Positions 9,946-18,792 of a DNA stretch of 64,000 nucleotides are shown piece by piece (within the stretch, counting starts at the first letter, position 1; every line of letters starts with the position of its first letter). Source of the DNA: Aquimarina rhabdastrellae (GTDB lineage Bacteria; Bacteroidota; Bacteroidia; Flavobacteriales; Flavobacteriaceae); contig CANDNT010000012.1 in NCBI GenBank assembly GCA_947387485.1, positions 62,001-126,000 on the forward strand, given 5' to 3'. Made by a program: the position numbers and the translations under genes. The notes below the pieces were generated by a model that was not told where the DNA came from, did no database searches, and worked only from the letters and a program-made list of their open reading frames with translations.

Positions 9946-10716
9946 TTAAAGTTTAGTATATCTTGATTGATATTCTTTTGGCGAAATACCCATATAACGT
10001 TTAAAGGTTTTGGAAAAATGAGCTAAGTCAGAAAAATTGTATTGATATGCTAAATCAGTAAGCCCAGCATTTAGGGTGATTTGCTTTTTAGAAGAAAATA
10101 CTTTTTTCATCAAAATATAGTTCATGGGAGTTAATCCAGTAGAAGCTTTAAATTTTTTTACAAATCCATATTTATTAATGTTAGCCATTTTTGAAAGCTC
10201 ATCTAGAGAAAACTTATCGCAGATGTTATTGTCTATGTAACATTTTATTTCTGCAAAATCGTAAGAATACTTTTCGTCGTATTCGTTTTTGTTTTCTTCA
10301 GAGAGGAGTTTTAATGTATTTGCAAATTGCTTTAGGAACAGTTCAATAGTTTTTGAATTCTTTGAATCAATAGCCTCGATAAGTTCTATAAAGGATTGAT
10401 TTACGTTTTCATTATTGATTTTTCGGTTATTAAACCTAATGTTTTTTCCATTAAATAAATATTTCATTAAGTCATTTGATAAATATAGAGTATCAAACTT
10501 TAAAGAACTATTTTTATCTACTAGAGGATTTGCATGTATTTCGTATGGATTGGTAATCGAAATACTTCCGTTTTCACTAAAAATACTTTGATGTTCAAAA
10601 TCAAGTTGTTCAACTCCACTATGTATTAATGAAATACAAAATGTTTCATGAAAATGTTTAGGAAAATCAATAGTTTGATTTTCTATACTTATATATTCTA
10701 AATTATCAAATAACAT
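9946..10716 (-). CDS. AraC family transcriptional regulator
   Basis: The protein is 256 aa. An AraC-type cupin-like ligand domain (residues 10-90, with HFHETFCISLIHSG) precedes two helix-turn-helix motifs in the last 100 residues. The signature SLDELSKMANINKYGFVKKFKASTG-type region and the FSDLAHFSKTFKRYMGISP segment are typical. It starts 66 bp upstream of the S41 peptidase gene on the same strand, so the peptidase could be a target or operon partner. The effector is unknown. Confidence 0.85.
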   Translation of the reverse strand: MLFDNLEYISIENQTIDFPKHFHETFCISLIHSGVEQLDFEHQSIFSENGSISITNPYEIHANPLVDKNSSLKFDTLYLSNDLMKYLFNGKNIRFNNRKINNENVNQSFIELIEAIDSKNSKTIELFLKQFANTLKLLSEENKNEYDEKYSYDFAEIKCYIDNNICDKFSLDELSKMANINKYGFVKKFKASTGLTPMNYILMKKVFSSKKQITLNAGLTDLAYQYNFSDLAHFSKTFKRYMGISPKEYQSRYTKL

Positions 10717-10938
10717 ATTTGTTTATTAGAGGTAGCATTAGATTTAATCTGATTGTTGTGTATAATTTCGTTACATGTTTCGTTAAAGTTAGAAAATAAA
10801 TCAGAGATTGAAAGTCTGAAGAGATATTCATAAATAAGCAAATACAAGCAATGAGATATATATAATGTAGCTGTTGCACAGGTATTAGATAAGAATAGTA
10901 TTCTTTGAGAAGTTAATGTATTTAAAATAAACTAAGAA

Positions 10939-11859
10939 TTAGTTTGAAGATATTGAATTAATATATGCTTTTGGACTCATACCTGTTTTCTTTTTAAAGA
11001 GTTTGCTGAAGCTTTGACGTTGTTCAAATCCTAAATCATAAGCTATTTCACTTATCGAATCTGATGAATTCAATAATAAATTTTTTGCTTTTTCAATCAG
11101 GAAGTAATGAATATGATCAATAGCACTCTTACCAGTTTCCTGTTTTAATAAATCACCAAGATAATTAGATGACAAGTGTAATTGTTCAGCACAATATTTG
11201 ACAGATGGCAATCCATTGTTTTTGACAAGATCTGACTCAAAATAATCAAATAATATTTTTTCAAATCGAGCTACAATTCCTTTGCTATGATGACTACGGG
11301 TGATAAATTGCCTACCATAATAGCGATTACAATAATTAAGTAAGACTTCAATATTTGAAGCAATTAAATCATGACTATAAGGATCTAACTTATCGCTAAA
11401 TTCTTCTTGAATAGTTTGAAGTATAGAAAATAAAGTATTTTTTTCTTTATCAGATAAATGAAGTGCTTCATTCATATTGTATGAAAAGAATGTGTACTTC
11501 TTAATATTAGCGTTTAACGGACTGGATCGAATTAAATCAGGATGAAAATACAATCCCCAGCCTTCCATAAATGCATCTTTTTCAATATCTGTTACGATAC
11601 TTAATTGCTCAGGAGCCATACATAAAAGTGAAGCTTCAGAGAAATCATAATCCTTTCTTCCATAGATAACACCAGCGCCTTTAACTTTTTTTAATGCAAT
11701 TGAATAAAAACCAAAAATTTTGCGGGTACCACTTTTAATCGCATGTATATTTATTTTCGAAAAATCTATAAACGTAATCAGGGGATGAGTTGGTTTTTCA
11801 GGATATCCGAAAAACTCATGAAGTTTACTGGTAGAATTTATTTTAACGATCTCGCTCAT
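10939..11859 (-). CDS. AraC family transcriptional regulator
   Basis: The protein is 306 aa. The C-terminal AraC helix-turn-helix pair is clear (CAEQLHLSSNYLGDLLK, then ISEIAYDLGFEQRQSFSKLF and KKTGMSPKAY). The N-terminal 200 residues form the sensing domain seen in many Bacteroidota AraC proteins. It is a second AraC regulator, about 220 bp from the first and not a close copy. A likely target is the divergent or neighbouring SDR/bestrophin block, by position only. Confidence 0.85.
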   Translation of the reverse strand: MSEIVKINSTSKLHEFFGYPEKPTHPLITFIDFSKINIHAIKSGTRKIFGFYSIALKKVKGAGVIYGRKDYDFSEASLLCMAPEQLSIVTDIEKDAFMEGWGLYFHPDLIRSSPLNANIKKYTFFSYNMNEALHLSDKEKNTLFSILQTIQEEFSDKLDPYSHDLIASNIEVLLNYCNRYYGRQFITRSHHSKGIVARFEKILFDYFESDLVKNNGLPSVKYCAEQLHLSSNYLGDLLKQETGKSAIDHIHYFLIEKAKNLLLNSSDSISEIAYDLGFEQRQSFSKLFKKKTGMSPKAYINSISSN

Positions 11860-11963
11860 AATGGAACTTTTCTAATATCAAAGTTAAGGTTTTAGTTTTA
11901 AGAAATCATGAAGTGTGGTAGCAATAGATTCATCAAGGGGTTTTTATGATTAACCTATTTGAT

Positions 11964-12950
11964 TTACATTAAAAACCCGTTCTTATCTGCTTCAATTGGA
12001 TCAGGTATATCTTTATCGTTTATCATTTCTCGAATATCTATTTCTATTGTTCTAGAAATAGCTGTAATTGGTACGTCATTATAAGTTCCTTCAAAAGGAT
12101 TTTCTGATGAATTCCCGATTTTTTCCATTAATATAAATACCCATATAACCAGAGCACTTAAAACAGGACATAACCAAATCCAAACTTCTTTTTCACTCAT
12201 AACATCCATTAATCCAAAGGGAACCAAAGTGCAAAAAACAAGTGTAATCCATTCTCCTATTGATGTGTATTGCCTAGGAAGAGGAAAATTCTTTATCCTT
12301 TCTGATTTACCCTGATCTTCATAAAAAGATGTTATTAATTGATGCAATTCCATTTGCCTGAAATCTTCAAAATAGTTCATGTCTCTAAGCCCTTGTAATC
12401 TCTGAGATTGCAATTTGAGGATTTGTGTTGCTTTATTGGAATTGTTCTTAATATCATTGAGTTCTTTTTCAGAAATATATAAAGCCAATTCAGTATCTAA
12501 TTTTGTATTATAGTCTTCACTTATAGTTGGAGCATATAATCCATTTAGCCTATCATTGATATGCTCCCATGGTCTACTTACACGCAGTTGATGTCTTAAT
12601 GCTGTTATCCAGGCAATATGTCTATAAATTAATTCTTTCTTGATTTCGTCTTGATTATCACCTTGAACAAATGAAACCACAGGAGCACTAAAAGTTCGAC
12701 TATTGTTTACGATACTTCCCCAAATTTTCCGAGCTTCCCAAATTCTATCATAAGAACTATTATTTTTAAATCCTAGATAGAATGCTACTGCAATACCTAT
12801 TAAACCCAATGGAGACCAAGGAATAGACATCTTAAATTCTAATAAATACGAGATAAAGCATAAAGTACCACTATATATCACACCAATAATGAAAGGCCAT
12901 TTTGACCAACTAATTACTCGCCAAAGACTGACTCGTTTTTTTACATACAT
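11964..12950 (-). CDS. Bestrophin-like (UPF0187) membrane channel protein
   Basis: The reading frame is open from 13049, but the family's usual N-terminus MYVKKRVSLWRVI starts at Met34, base 12950, which I take as the start (328 aa). The segments FLGFKNNSSYDRIWEARKIWG and LPRQYTSIGEWITLVF match bacterial bestrophins, pentameric anion or cation channels of the inner membrane. Four hydrophobic segments are visible, two near the start and two around residues 235-280. The start at 12950 fits the family; the 33 extra codons upstream do not. Confidence 0.85.
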   Translation of the reverse strand: MYVKKRVSLWRVISWSKWPFIIGVIYSGTLCFISYLLEFKMSIPWSPLGLIGIAVAFYLGFKNNSSYDRIWEARKIWGSIVNNSRTFSAPVVSFVQGDNQDEIKKELIYRHIAWITALRHQLRVSRPWEHINDRLNGLYAPTISEDYNTKLDTELALYISEKELNDIKNNSNKATQILKLQSQRLQGLRDMNYFEDFRQMELHQLITSFYEDQGKSERIKNFPLPRQYTSIGEWITLVFCTLVPFGLMDVMSEKEVWIWLCPVLSALVIWVFILMEKIGNSSENPFEGTYNDVPITAISRTIEIDIREMINDKDIPDPIEADKNGFLM

Positions 12951-13205
12951 TTTTGAACTTTTAAAATTATTAGTATAAAGAATCTGAGTTATATGGCCAT
13001 TAGATATTCTAGATACCTGAACATTATAATAGTGATGATCCTTATTCAATGCACTAAAACATTACATTTTTTCTAGATTAAGTTCAATTTTGAAGCTCTT
13101 AAATACTGTTTTAAGCATTTAAGATTAACCAATTTTAGAATAGATAAATTTTCACTGCCATAATTTTTAAATTAAAGCAGTGAAAAACGTTTTAGAAATA
13201 CAGAT

Positions 13206-13973
13206 TTATCCTAAAAAATTTGGTTGACCGTTTGAAGCCATAACTCCTCCGTCAACTGGTAGGATAGCTCCAGTAATAAAGCTTGCATCCTCACTTAAAA
13301 GAAAAGCTATAGGAGCAGCAATTTCATCTGGTCTAGCAGCTCGACCTAAAGGCATACGATTTTTAACCTTAGCCATCATTTCTTCACTTCCAGTTACAAA
13401 GGAAGCCATATCGGTATCTGTTAAACTAGGTGCTACTGCGTTAATACGTACTCCTTGTGATCCTAATTCTAGAGCTAAAGAGTGAGTGAAGTTAGTCACG
13501 GCTCCTTTGGAAGCACAATAAGGACTAAATGTCCAATCTCCACGAACACCTGAAACAGAAGAAACATTAACAATGGATCCTTTTACTTTTTTCAAATGAT
13601 CGATAGACATATTAATAGTATTAAAAACCCCTTCTACGTTAATAGCCATTACTTTTTGCCAATCCTCAATAGTTACATCACCAATTGAACCGCCAACAAC
13701 TACTGCTGCATTATTAATAAGTCCATCTAATCGACCAAATTTCTTAAGGTGAGCAGTGATTAATGTATTAACATCCTCACGATTTGTAACATCTCCTGGT
13801 ATAGCAAGAGTTTGATCAGGTTGCGCTATATCAGCAAGAACCTCTTCAAGTTTACCTTGTCGACGTCCAAAAATAGTTACTGACCAACCATCTTTCACTA
13901 ATCTTTTAGCTGTAGCAGCACCCATTCCTGTACCACCACCTGTAATAATTGCTGATTTCTTTAATTCAGTCAT
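13206..13973 (-). CDS. SDR family oxidoreductase
   Basis: The protein is 255 aa, a full-length classical SDR. The nucleotide-binding motif TGGGTGMG is at 11-18, NNAA at 87-90, and the catalytic residues are Ser139, Tyr152 and Lys156. The C-terminal PVDGGVMASNG segment is typical of FabG- and glucose-dehydrogenase-like members. It stands alone, with 256 bp to the bestrophin gene downstream and the pseudogene upstream. Substrate unknown. Confidence 0.9.
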   Translation of the reverse strand: MTELKKSAIITGGGTGMGAATAKRLVKDGWSVTIFGRRQGKLEEVLADIAQPDQTLAIPGDVTNREDVNTLITAHLKKFGRLDGLINNAAVVVGGSIGDVTIEDWQKVMAINVEGVFNTINMSIDHLKKVKGSIVNVSSVSGVRGDWTFSPYCASKGAVTNFTHSLALELGSQGVRINAVAPSLTDTDMASFVTGSEEMMAKVKNRMPLGRAARPDEIAAPIAFLLSEDASFITGAILPVDGGVMASNGQPNFLG

Positions 13974-14244
13974 AATTTTTCCTTTTTATTAAACGTTGAA
14001 TAAGCCAAATGACTTATATAATATTTTCTGTAGGACTATGTTTAATAGCTTCATTTATTGCGTATTAAACTTGTGTGATAATCATCTTTAATTACCATTA
14101 CAAAATTAGATTGAAAGGTGTTTTTGTATGAAGCCATTTTACAGAAATGGGAAGTCATATTACAGATGCTTTATTAAAATTTGAATGCCATTTAGAGTAA
14201 TAGTAGTTTTTATTAGAAAGAGGTTATCTTCTTTGTAAGCTCAT

Positions 14245-14551
14245 ACAACAGTTATTTTATTAGCTTTAATTCCACTTTGAATTAAGCTGTCAATTTGATT
14301 TACTATTCCAATTGGAGATTAGTAGGCAATTATATTTCCGTTTTTTTTACTTATAGTTTTATCTCATTAGGATTAAATTTCTCTAAGATCTCTTTGTATT
14401 TTGTTAGATCAAATTTATGATGTATTTCATTTAGTTCATGAGTTTCTAGTAACCGATTATGAAGAAAGAAAATAAATCGTTCATCAGTATTTTCTTGGCA
14501 AGCAAAAAGTGTTGAACAAAAAAGAATTCCAATGAAGAGACTTATTTATAG
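14245..14551 (-). pseudogene. Decayed 5' copy of the alpha/beta hydrolase at 16240-16887
   Basis: The stretch matches bases 16575-16887 along its whole length, with near identity at the signal-peptide end (the part encoding FCSTLFAYQENTDERFIFFLHN). It equals the first 104 codons of the intact gene. The ATG has become CTA and the next triplet is TAA, and the middle has substitutions and small indels. Homology stops just before the codon for the nucleophile Ser107, so no catalytic region remains. It sits directly after the serine hydrolase stop codon. Confidence 0.85.
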
Positions 14552-14557
14552 CTATTG

Positions 14558-16018
14558 TTATTCACTTAATTTTTGAATCATTTTTTTAGAGCGATTAACA
14601 AGGCGCTGTTCATTAGGGGGATTTAATTCAACTACTTTTTTATAGTTTTCTATAGCCAACTTTTTATCCTCAGTTTTATAAGCATAATATTGTCCTAAAC
14701 CATAATAACCGCCAAAATAATTTGGGAATTCAGTTTTAATTAATTCGAATACTTTTTGTGATTTTTCAGGTTCACTATTAAAATAACTAAAACCTAATCT
14801 AATCAAACCCTCTGTATAGATATCATATTTATGTTTATTGCCTTTTATTTGGTTAAATTTAGTGAAGATATTATCTATTCCGTTATCTTTTATATCTTTT
14901 TCAAGTACAATTTCTGCAGGCATAGGTATTTCACCATCAGAAAAGTAACTTGCTAGAAATAAGGCTTTTCTTTTTAGCCCACCTGAATTCCCGTTATTTG
15001 TAAAAATTGCAACAGTGATTTTTTCTGAAGGAATTCTTAATGTGGTATTTAAAAAACCAGTAGAACTTCCTCCATGTAATAAATATTTTTTACCTTTTTT
15101 TTCGTCGATTTGCCAACCAAATCCATAGCCTTTTCCATTGGTTTTACCATTTTCATCCCAGTTTGAAAAAGCATCATTTATTAAATCTTTGCTTATAAGC
15201 GTGCCGTCATACAAACTCTTATCCCATTTGGCATAATCGTTTACTGAAGAATAAACTCCACCATCACCTTGAATAGCCGACCACTTATTTTGATCTTTGT
15301 TTTGATACTTCTTTTTAATTAATTTATAACCATATGCACGATTTTTAATTTTTAAATCACTTAAGTATACGCTACTATTAGTCATTCCTAATTTTTTAAA
15401 AACCTCATCATCCATGAACGTTTTAAAAGTTTTACCAGAAATCCTTTCTATGATAGTTGACAAAACAGCATATCCAGAATTACTGTATTTGAATTTAGAA
15501 TTAGCAGGAAACAACAAACTATCTTGCTTTATTAAAAGATTAAGTACATCTTTATCAACAAGCTGTTTCTTCCAATCTTTTGGGTATAGTTTTGCATATG
15601 ATTGTAAGCCAGATCTATGTGTCAATAGGTTTTTAATAGTGATTTCTTTTCCGTATTCTGGAAATTCTGGGATTACATCTGTCAATTTAGTATCGTAGTT
15701 TAATTTCCCTTGATCGATTAAAATCAAAATACCCATTGCGGTAAACTGTTTTGTTACAGAAGCAAGTCTGTAATTAGTTTCGCAATTAGCTAGAATTTTA
15801 TTTTCCAAATCAGCATACCCAAAACTTTGACATTCTTTTAATTTACCATCCTTTATAACAATAAAGCTTGCACTTGGTTTTTCTCCTATATAATCTTGAA
15901 ATAGAAAATTTATTAAATCTTGGTCTGAGTTAGTTTCTTTATGGGTTATTATTTTTTGTGAAGGTTTACATCCACTGAGTATTAATAAAAGAACTAAAGT
16001 TAAAAGCTTGTATTTCAT
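14558..16018 (-). CDS. Lipoprotein serine hydrolase (beta-lactamase fold) with TPR tail
   Basis: The frame is open from 16036, but the start at base 16018 (MKYKLLTLVLLLILSGC) gives a proper lipoprotein signal with Cys17 as lipidation site; that makes 486 aa. The SxxK motif is S87-V-T-K90, the YSN motif is in KFKYSNSGYAVLS, and HGG follows in KKYLLHGGSSTG. The last 100 residues hold TPR-like repeats. It belongs to the class C beta-lactamase/AmpH-like family. It is probably anchored on the inner face of the outer membrane. Substrate unknown. Confidence 0.88.
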   Translation of the reverse strand: MKYKLLTLVLLLILSGCKPSQKIITHKETNSDQDLINFLFQDYIGEKPSASFIVIKDGKLKECQSFGYADLENKILANCETNYRLASVTKQFTAMGILILIDQGKLNYDTKLTDVIPEFPEYGKEITIKNLLTHRSGLQSYAKLYPKDWKKQLVDKDVLNLLIKQDSLLFPANSKFKYSNSGYAVLSTIIERISGKTFKTFMDDEVFKKLGMTNSSVYLSDLKIKNRAYGYKLIKKKYQNKDQNKWSAIQGDGGVYSSVNDYAKWDKSLYDGTLISKDLINDAFSNWDENGKTNGKGYGFGWQIDEKKGKKYLLHGGSSTGFLNTTLRIPSEKITVAIFTNNGNSGGLKRKALFLASYFSDGEIPMPAEIVLEKDIKDNGIDNIFTKFNQIKGNKHKYDIYTEGLIRLGFSYFNSEPEKSQKVFELIKTEFPNYFGGYYGLGQYYAYKTEDKKLAIENYKKVVELNPPNEQRLVNRSKKMIQKLSE

Positions 16019-16239
16019 TTTCTTAATTGTGTCCAATAGTTTTGTGTAACTGCTATTTACTTGTTTTATGTACTAAATATCGAAAAAAACATTAGATTAA
16101 CAATACTGAATTTACGTTAGTTAATCTAGAGTGTAATAGAGGAGAAGCTTAACTCATAGTAATCGTACTATAAAGTAATATACTATACTATGCCTTCTAA
16201 TAGCACAATAATCCAGTGAATTAATACATTTATTTATAG

Positions 16240-16887
16240 CTATTTATCCAATGTATAATTCCCATTTGCCCATTTAATAGTGGGTTCAATCCATACTTTT
16301 AAAGATTTAAATAAAAATCCATGTCTCATTCCTGTATTTAGTTCTATTTCTTTAAAGTTATTAATATGGCAAGTCGAATTGTTTTTTCGTTCAATTGCAG
16401 AAACACCAAAAGGATCAGACTTATCGTAAATAGTTAATATATTTCCGCAATAATTGATTTCAGGAATATTTTGAATATCAGAATTTCTATAGCACGCAAT
16501 AAATACAAAATTTAAATCAGGATTATTGGCTAAAGTAGAAACATATTGTGCAATGTAACCTCCTTTTGAAGTTCCAACAACAGTTATTTTGTTTGCTTTA
16601 ACTCCACTTTGAATTAAGCTATCAATTTGATTTACTATCCCAATTGCATATTCACGAGCATTTACATTTCCATTTCTTTTTTCGCTGATAACGTTTAGTC
16701 CGCTAGTTTCAAACTCTGCTAAAATCTCTTTGTATTCTGTTCGACCAAATTCAGGATGTATTTCATTTAATTCATGGGTTTCTAAAAACCGATTATGAAG
16801 AAAGAAAATAAATCGTTCATCAGTATTTTCTTGATAAGCAAAAAGTGTTGAACAAAAAAGAATTCCAATGAAGAAACTTATTTTCAT
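16240..16887 (-). CDS. Small secreted alpha/beta hydrolase
   Basis: The protein is 215 aa with a signal peptide (MKISFFIGILFCSTLFA). The nucleophile elbow is GTSKGG with Ser107, and the fold continues to a His near the C-terminus (RHGFLFK), as expected for a dienelactone-hydrolase-like or lipase-like enzyme. A catalytic acid may be Asp154 in IYDKSDPFG. A decayed copy of its 5' end lies at 14245-14551. It lies between the serine hydrolase and the response regulator gene. Substrate unknown. Confidence 0.75.
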   Translation of the reverse strand: MKISFFIGILFCSTLFAYQENTDERFIFFLHNRFLETHELNEIHPEFGRTEYKEILAEFETSGLNVISEKRNGNVNAREYAIGIVNQIDSLIQSGVKANKITVVGTSKGGYIAQYVSTLANNPDLNFVFIACYRNSDIQNIPEINYCGNILTIYDKSDPFGVSAIERKNNSTCHINNFKEIELNTGMRHGFLFKSLKVWIEPTIKWANGNYTLDK

Positions 16888-16973
16888 TTATTTTTAGTGT
16901 TTTTTATTCAATTCTTTAAATTTAAAATAATTTATTATTATGCTGTAGTAATACTTTTGAAGTTACTAGTTGT

Positions 16974-17717
16974 TTATTCAAGCCATTTTCTAAAGTCACT
17001 AGTAGTAGCAGCACTTGTAATCAAGTGTTGTTTATGATTTTTTATGGAAATAGCTAGCCTATCACCAAAATAAGGTTCTATTTTTTCGATATAATTAATA
17101 TTTACAATTTCGCCTCGGTTTATCTGAAAAAACTCTTTTGGATTAAGTTCTTTAATTAAATCTGATAATTTATAGCGAAACTCATTTTCTTTTCCATTTT
17201 CATCAATGGCGATACATTTACCAGAATTAGATAAGATAGCACCTGTGTTTTTTACACTTAGGATTTTAATTTCCGTTTTGGTTTTGATGATAATTCGTTC
17301 TTTATAATTGAAGTTTAGTTTATGAATAGTTTCTGATATTTTCATCCAATCTACTTCTTTATTTTGTAAGCTTTCAAACTTTTCCATTGCCTTACTAAAC
17401 TTGTTAAAACTGATTGGTTTCAGCAGGTATGCTATTCCGTTAACATCAAAAGCATCTTGGTAAAAAGTATTATAGGCGGTTGTAAAAATAATTGGAGATT
17501 TTACAATATTGGTTTTCAGAAGAGAAAATACATTTCCGTCTAACAATTCGATGTCAGAAAAAACCAAGTCAACCTGTTCATTGGTCTGATACCATTTTTC
17601 AACTTCTTCCTTACTTTGTAATGAAGCTATTATTTCGATTTTGTCATTGTAACGAAGAATATGATCTGAAATAATTTCAGTGTTAATAGCCTCATCTTCT
17701 ATAATTAATACTTTCAT
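16974..17717 (-). CDS. LytTR response regulator (pair 1)
   Basis: The protein is 247 aa. The receiver domain (1-115) has the acidic pocket EDE at 7-9, phosphoacceptor Asp55 and Lys100. A LytTR DNA-binding domain fills about 140-245 and contains FFQINRGEIVNINYIEKIEP. Its start codon overlaps the kinase stop (ATGA-type 4-bp overlap at 17714-17717), so the two are translationally coupled. The likely binding sites are the paired repeats upstream of 21162 and 23026 (see findings), which would make it autoregulatory through the receptor-kinase-regulator run. Confidence 0.92.
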   Translation of the reverse strand: MKVLIIEDEAINTEIISDHILRYNDKIEIIASLQSKEEVEKWYQTNEQVDLVFSDIELLDGNVFSLLKTNIVKSPIIFTTAYNTFYQDAFDVNGIAYLLKPISFNKFSKAMEKFESLQNKEVDWMKISETIHKLNFNYKERIIIKTKTEIKILSVKNTGAILSNSGKCIAIDENGKENEFRYKLSDLIKELNPKEFFQINRGEIVNINYIEKIEPYFGDRLAISIKNHKQHLITSAATTSDFRKWLE

Positions 17718-18742
17718 ATTTCTGAAATTAAAGGGATTTCGACAATAAAATCATTATCTGTTTCTTTGTAAATAACGTCTTTGTTAAAGTTGAGTTGGTA
17801 TTGACGTTTTAAATACTCATTTCCAGTCCCTGTTCCGAGTGTAAAATCCACTTTATTTAGTTTGTTTTTTATTACAATTGTATCCTCTTTCCGAGAAAGC
17901 GAAATCAATAGTGGATTCTCCTGATTCCCTTTATTGTGTTTTATTGCATTTTCTACACATAGTTGTATAGAACACGGAATGATAAAACCAGCTGCATTTT
18001 CAATATTGTTTTCAATTTGATAAGCGTTACCAAAGCGTTTTTCTATCAAATTCATATAGCTTTTTAAGAATGATAATTCATTTTTTAAATCGACTAATTG
18101 TTGTTTTCCATGCTGAAGATAATAACGATATACCTCAGAAAAATCATCAATAAAATCTTCTATTTGATCAGGTTTCTTTTTTGCTAATCCTGCTAATACA
18201 CTCAAATTATTGAATAAGAAATGAGGTTCTAAATTCTTTTGTAGCATTTGTGATTGTAATGTTGTCTTTTCTTTTTCAGTCAATTCTAATTCTAATGCTG
18301 TTTTTTGAGATTGTCTGAAATATAAAAATGCAGAAGTAAGCGCAAAAATATCAACGAGTATAAAAGCAACTGTCATTGTATTTATAAATCTAATTATAAA
18401 ATCATAATTACTATTATTCATTATAATACCTAAAAGGACATAGTCAACAATAGCTCCTATGATAATAAAGATTAAAAATGATAACATATAAACTTTTACA
18501 AATTTTAGAATTGTATTTGTAGTGTCTATTTTATTAATGAATTTCCAGGCAATTAGAACTGATATTACCGCAACTGCAGAGAATAAGAAAACAGAGATGT
18601 GGTCAAAATAATCATAAAAACTAATATCACTTTTAGTTCGTAAACTATATAACAGATAAATTTTACCAGCATTTCCTAGGAGTAATAGTACAATGACTAT
18701 TAAAACCTGTTTTAAATTTATTTGTTGATTGAAAACCTTCAT
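17714..18742 (-). CDS. LytS-type sensor histidine kinase (pair 1)
   Basis: The protein is 342 aa. Four membrane segments (about 12-32, 50-68, 84-106 and 120-142) are followed by a coiled linker and a His_kinase domain with phosphoacceptor His174 in LEPHFLFNNL. The N-box is CVENAIKHN, and the GTGTGNEYLK segment forms the G-box. It is coupled to the LytTR regulator downstream and lies 50 bp after the TonB receptor. No extracytoplasmic sensor domain is seen, so sensing is likely within the membrane. Confidence 0.9.
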   Translation of the reverse strand: MKVFNQQINLKQVLIVIVLLLLGNAGKIYLLYSLRTKSDISFYDYFDHISVFLFSAVAVISVLIAWKFINKIDTTNTILKFVKVYMLSFLIFIIIGAIVDYVLLGIIMNNSNYDFIIRFINTMTVAFILVDIFALTSAFLYFRQSQKTALELELTEKEKTTLQSQMLQKNLEPHFLFNNLSVLAGLAKKKPDQIEDFIDDFSEVYRYYLQHGKQQLVDLKNELSFLKSYMNLIEKRFGNAYQIENNIENAAGFIIPCSIQLCVENAIKHNKGNQENPLLISLSRKEDTIVIKNKLNKVDFTLGTGTGNEYLKRQYQLNFNKDVIYKETDNDFIVEIPLISEI

Positions 18743-18792
18743 TTCTCAGTGTTGTTTTAGATTTACAAAATACATTTTTAGTTTATAATGTA

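Noticed and set aside
14558-16018. Serine hydrolase as a drug-resistance beta-lactamase
   Set aside because: The SxxK, YSN and HGG motifs are shared by many DD-peptidase and esterase relatives, and the lipoprotein with TPR tail is unlike clinical class C enzymes.
18743-18792. Terminator between the TonB receptor and the kinase gene
   Set aside because: There is a weak inverted repeat (AATACAT with ATGTATT), but it is AT-only, and the T-tract faces the plus strand, so it should not separate the genes on the minus strand.
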